A stretch of DNA of 64,000 nucleotides from Brachycybe producta (taxonomy: Eukaryota; Arthropoda; Diplopoda; Playtdesmida; Andrognathidae). The notes beneath the pieces were generated by a model. It saw only the letters and a program-made list of their open reading frames with translations. It did not search any database and was not told the origin of the DNA. The DNA lies in assembly GCA_036925085.1 (NCBI GenBank), contig JAUPFP010000041.1, positions 442,001 to 506,000 of the forward strand. The letters run 5' to 3'. Position numbers and translations under genes: made by a program. Every line of letters starts with the position of its first letter. The stretch's first letter is position 1. Of this stretch, positions 60,070-64,000 are shown in pieces.

Positions 60070-60666
60070 ATGGCTCCCGGAACCCAATCGCCGACGAAGG
60101 GCCACTCCTGCTGCCGAAGACTAATGACAACGGTGTATGAGCAGCTGGTAAGCAGCTGTTCACCTCAAGAAGTCGGAGACTACGATGCCAGCGACAAGAA
60201 CCCACGCATCGCCGTCACGATCAACGGGAAGAGTATACGAATGCTCGCGGACACCGGAGCTACGGGCAGCGTTATCACCATTGAACTCGCGCAGGAACAC
60301 AAGTTCGAAATCGAGCCTGTGTTAATCCCACCCAACATTCAGGGTGTGGGAGGCCAACGGATCACCGTGGTGGGACGACTCGCCGCGACGGTCCAGCTGG
60401 GCCCCCACGCTGTGCGAGGGCACTTACTAGTGATTACCGGCCGGCACGAAGCCATCTTAGGCCGAGATCTAGGCCGGGCTCTGCACTTAGCTGTGTCCAT
60501 GACAACAAATAAAGTATACGTGGAGGACGACCTCTTCGAGTCCACACTCCGACAGAAATGCATCGAAGCACACATCGGATGGGCTCTGGGAGAAACTTCC
60601 GTAGAGGCCCTTGGCAAATCTGCCAGCACCTCTAAGGAAAACCTCGAAACTCCACCCCGTGAGTGA
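60070..60666 (+). CDS. pro: Retropepsin-type aspartic protease, in frame with gag
   Basis: 198 codons from the first ATG after the TAG; the true start may be readthrough from gag, since the frame is the same. The catalytic triad is LADTGATGSVI (Asp at residue 61). Flap-like VGGQRITVVGRL and the hydrophobic-hydrophobic-Gly helix motif AILGRDLG complete a full retropepsin fold. It would process Gag. It ends in TGA at 60664-60666 with no RT attached, unusual for Ty3/Gypsy, where protease normally continues into RT. Confidence 0.9.
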   Translation: MAPGTQSPTKGHSCCRRLMTTVYEQLVSSCSPQEVGDYDASDKNPRIAVTINGKSIRMLADTGATGSVITIELAQEHKFEIEPVLIPPNIQGVGGQRITVVGRLAATVQLGPHAVRGHLLVITGRHEAILGRDLGRALHLAVSMTTNKVYVEDDLFESTLRQKCIEAHIGWALGETSVEALGKSASTSKENLETPPRE

Positions 60667-62164
60667 CGACGAAAGCTACGGCCACCCACGCTGTCAAGAA
60701 ACCAAACGCGACGAAAATAAAACAATAATTCACCAGTGTTTATTTCATGACTATGGAAATAAACACTAGCAACCATCAAATATCAACAATAGAAGAGCGG
60801 GAGGAATTTGAGAATTGTTGTGTTGAGAAACAACTGAGGACAGTTGTCAAGAGGTGGGGGAGGGGATAAAAGGAACCCCCCAACGAATAAACAACCCCAC
60901 AGCATCAACAACCCCTCTAAACACTCTCAAATAACTCCCAAAACTCTACAAAATTCACACAACTTTAATTTTCGAAACACTTCTAAACTTTTCAAAATGG
61001 CCGCCAATATTTACATATTGGCAACCATTTCAAACATGCAATAAACTACACCGGAACCACGTGGCCTTCACAAACAACTGTCAACCACGTGGTGCACCTG
61101 AGAAAAACGCCGAAGGCCAGTCAAGGACGTTCAGAAAAAAAATCAAGAGCCATAAAAGGGTCAGCAAAAGAAAAACACCGTGCTCCCCTTTATTATGGAC
61201 GGACGTCATTGACCATGATGTTGACAGTAGAGGGATAGAAAACTTCAAAGAGACAATTGCTCTGGGGGCCAGACCAATGCACTGGGACTTCAAAGAAAAA
61301 AAAAACAAACAACAAAAACTGCTGGCCATAAACAAATAAAAAAGGAAGAAAATCAGTTTTGAGGATTTTGTAAGAGCGGACACCTTCAATTAAAAAAAAT
61401 AAAATTGAAGAACCTGTCACCCTCTCAATTAAGATCGAATTGTGGGACACCAACTCCTGTCCCACTCCCCCCCTAAAAATAATAACAAACAGCAAGGTAC
61501 ATTAGTAACCTTGCTGACCTATTCTTTCCAAAAAAGGCATTAAGGAAAAGAAGGGGAGAAAGTTAATGGGCAACTTCACACCTCGGTGTGAAATAAAATA
61601 ACGGCCCTTCTCCCTCGAGATTCCTTAGTCCTTTTGTTTATCTAAAAATAATAAACAGGACCGACTCTGATAAGAATTAGATCGACACCTCTCACATCCA
61701 ATGTCGGTGGGACAACCCCCACCCCCAATAAATAAAGTCGTGAAGAAACCAATTAGAGTAAGGTGTCTTATTCTAAAAAGGGGCCGGCCCTTCTAACTTT
61801 TAAAATTAAATAAGAAAAGTGACCAAACTTGGTCAATTACCACTCGATTTGCTCTCTTCAAAGAAGCACTCGTTTTTGTTCATCTCTTTATGCTCGATCT
61901 TCTGCAATCATCAAATCTTCAATCTACTTCTGTGCCAAGTTCCAAATTTTAATTTCGAACTTCTTCAGTTTTTGTTGTCAATCCAAAGCTTGAGTGCCAC
62001 CTTCAAGCCTTTGAACTCACGTGCAGTGCATCAGACTTCAGAACTCTTTGGACCTCTTGAAATAATAACAGAGTGATCGGGGACCGATTTCTGTTATTAT
62101 TTGGAAGTAACCACCAGCAGCGGGACTTTTGAAAAAGTAAGAACTTTTAAACTCTTAAGAAAAT
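60667..62164 (+). mobile_element. Non-coding spacer between protease and second ORF, copy 2
   Basis: Colinear with 1781-3274. Contains GGGATAAAAGGAACC at 60863 (TATA-like), polyadenylation-like AATAAATAAAG near 61728, and a CACGTGG pair at 61039 and 61086. It may hold an LTR or an internal promoter for the second ORF. No ORF of note. Confidence 0.55.
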
Positions 62165-64000
62165 ATGCCAGGTAGAGGCTCATGGAGAGGAGGCAGAATG
62201 ATGTCTGCCTCTTCTAGTGAAGATGAGACGGAGAGTGGAACGGCGGGGACCGCTGAACCCCTCTCTCAATCTACCTGCCAGCTACAAAAGGCGGGCGCCG
62301 CCAGTGCGCCCACAACAAGAAGAGAGTCGCCAAACATAATAGATAGGCGCCGCACCTCCTCCGAACCGGAGAATTTTCACCGGCGTGGGGAGAAGTGCCT
62401 AAAAGCAAGCTTCAAGCGACCTGCCAATGTCGGGCGCAAAGGGAAGCCTGCTGCTCCAAGCAGCATCGTCCCCTTCGACGTCACGACATCAAAACACTAC
62501 TGGGAGGAGCGGGAAGACCGCATCGATATCAACCTCATGGCATGGGGGGTTAACCAGGCGTTCCGCGATAGCATCGCGCCTGGTCAACCCATTCCGGGTG
62601 GAGCTGAAGCGAGAGGGAAGCGTGGGGGAGGTGGATCTGTGCCCTCCCCCCTCGAAGACCTCCACTTGGAGCTGCAGAGGGAGGCTGCCCTTCGTCAGGC
62701 AGCCAGAGATAAAAAGGAAGGGGAGGACAATCTGGCGTACCTCCGTGCGGTTTGCGTCCGCCTTGTCGAGCTGGGCTTACCGTGTACGGCGCAACTCCCG
62801 AAGGAGGAGCTCCTGCGAATCGAGGCCCGACTCCAAGAAGCCGCCCGAGTTACGTCATCGGCCACGTCATCACCTCCATCCTCAAACTTGCCAGCAACCC
62901 TGACAACTGGCCTCTCCACATCTCCTTCTCCACCCATAACGCCACCAGAGCCTTTCCAACACTGCTCACCGGTGCCGTCAATCACTCCGCCGCCTCCTCC
63001 TCATACACCATTATCGTCACCACCAACCTCCCGATGTGCCACGCCTCCACGCAGCGAGGCCGCCACACCAACTCCGACTCCAAAGCTACCTTCCATAGTG
63101 GTGGTTCCCCAACCTGTTCGTGTTCAGGTTCCCACTGGGGCTCGCCCCAAGGAGCCTCAACAGTCCTACAGGGGCCACCACTCTTCTCGAGACTCTCTTC
63201 AACGGCCACAACCACGTCGCTCTTCGCCACGTGGTTCCCATCTTTCGCCCCGACGCCGACCCGACGGAAGAAGTCAGCAGGAACAACGTGGTTCCTCTGG
63301 ACGCGGCCTTCCGCCGCGTAATAACTTCGACCCAAGGGTCAGGCAAGACCTACAGGATCACCGAGTCCAACTGGACCGCGACCATCGCTACGAAACTCGG
63401 GGCCCTCCTACTCGGGTCCCGCATCGCTCTCCTCCTCCGCCACCTCCGGGCCGCCCTTCTGGACAACCTACGCCTACACCTTTGATGCCGCCACCTTCCG
63501 CAGAGCGTGCCGCGTTCTTAAAAAAACAGAAGGCCATCACAAACCTTCTGCAAGACGTCATGCGACAGGGAGGTGACCCCATGGAAGCACTGGGCCGTGC
63601 ACCAGGAAGTGCCAAGCCACTGGAGGCGCTGAGCCGGAAGTCGGCATCGAATCGACTACGTCAGCGGGCCCGCGATATGGCCCGGTCCGCCTTGCGCCAT
63701 GCCAGGCCTATCACGGGCGCATCAGTTTCTTTGGAACCTGCGGCTCCAACACCAGCCCGACCAGCCGCACCGCCCACTGTACCCCATGCTGGGGCTACTC
63801 TGGGGCGGTTACCGCTGGATCATCCGTTCCGTGCAGCCACCTCCGGCGAGAGGTTGCTCAACAATCGGTGGGTCACTTGGCAGCGTGAAGTGCGCTCTGC
63901 CAACACCCTTTACGTAGGACACTTCTCTTTGGAGGAAGGGTTTCCCCGTCTGGACCTCCCTCCCCGGGAGCGATATGTCGTGGGACTCTCCCGCCTAACA
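62165..64000 (+). CDS. Retroelement second ORF, unknown function, open to the window edge
   Basis: ATG at 62165 opens a frame of 612 codons with no stop; it leaves the window on the right. Order of features: Gly/Arg/Ser-rich start (MPGRGSWRGGR), an acidic-Ser patch (SSSEDETESG), a conserved-looking stretch around TSKHYWEEREDRIDINLMAW and VNQAFRDSIAPGQPIPGG, a helical charged part (LELQREAALRQAARDKKEGE), then about 200 residues rich in Pro, Ser and Arg. A basic helix follows (NRLRQRARDMARSALRHAR) and a final part with LLNNRWVTWQREVRSA. It could be a nucleic-acid-binding Gag-like or ORF1-like protein. No family recognised. A broken copy lies at 3275-4873. Confidence 0.7.
   Translation, partial: MPGRGSWRGGRMMSASSSEDETESGTAGTAEPLSQSTCQLQKAGAASAPTTRRESPNIIDRRRTSSEPENFHRRGEKCLKASFKRPANVGRKGKPAAPSSIVPFDVTTSKHYWEEREDRIDINLMAWGVNQAFRDSIAPGQPIPGGAEARGKRGGGGSVPSPLEDLHLELQREAALRQAARDKKEGEDNLAYLRAVCVRLVELGLPCTAQLPKEELLRIEARLQEAARVTSSATSSPPSSNLPATLTTGLSTSPSPPITPPEPFQHCSPVPSITPPPPPHTPLSSPPTSRCATPPRSEAATPTPTPKLPSIVVVPQPVRVQVPTGARPKEPQQSYRGHHSSRDSLQRPQPRRSSPRGSHLSPRRRPDGRSQQEQRGSSGRGLPPRNNFDPRVRQDLQDHRVQLDRDHRYETRGPPTRVPHRSPPPPPPGRPSGQPTPTPLMPPPSAERAAFLKKQKAITNLLQDVMRQGGDPMEALGRAPGSAKPLEALSRKSASNRLRQRARDMARSALRHARPITGASVSLEPAAPTPARPAAPPTVPHAGATLGRLPLDHPFRAATSGERLLNNRWVTWQREVRSANTLYVGHFSLEEGFPRLDLPPRERYVVGLSRLT

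Overview
The window is a stretch of animal nuclear genome, probably from a marine invertebrate; the phylum cannot be fixed from sequence alone. The case for an animal is spliced genes with small in-phase exons and large introns, plus a typical metazoan transposon load: LINEs of the Jockey/CR1 and RTE types, Ty3/Gypsy-like elements, Tc1/mariner, hAT and Helitrons. Overall base composition is AT-rich; only the retroelement coding parts are GC-rich.

The host content is one gene family. Four head-to-tail copies, all on the minus strand, encode proteins built like farnesyl diphosphate synthase (FPPS). They are called here TPS1 (about 5.8-11.2 kb, exons 1-4), TPS2 (15.6-24.9 kb, exons 2-9), TPS3 (34.8-42.8 kb, all nine exons) and TPS4 (46.9-52.9 kb, exons 7-9). 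Exon lengths and intron phases are the same in all copies and every exon seen is open. Both Asp-rich metal-binding motifs are kept (DDxxD in exon 4, DDYLD in exon 8). The residues that bind the second substrate, isopentenyl diphosphate, are replaced in every copy that shows them. That pattern fits FPPS-derived (IDS-type) terpene synthases of the kind known from insects. The cluster is the main discovery candidate. Exon 1 of TPS1 and TPS3 encodes a mitochondrial-presequence-like N-terminus.

The rest is mobile DNA, much of it inside introns. From left to right: a LINE endonuclease ORF (1-1017) joined to a decayed gag-pro element copy (1018-4873); Helitron, Tc1-like and foldback elements in TPS1 intron 1; LTR-like promoter units; a segmental duplication shared by TPS2 and TPS4, which exposes insertions through their empty sites; a small MITE family and a hAT element in TPS2; an RTE LINE (28-31.3 kb) and a 2.6-kb inverted-repeat transposon between TPS2 and TPS3; a Gypsy pol remnant at 44-45.3 kb; a 600-bp tract of strictly alternating pyrimidine-purine in TPS4; and from 54.1 kb to the right edge a nested stack ending in a well-preserved retroelement with gag, protease and a second long ORF that leaves the window.

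If the TPS genes work together, they would be paralogous enzymes acting on prenyl diphosphates, possibly in mitochondria. No P450 or other tailoring gene is visible beside them.
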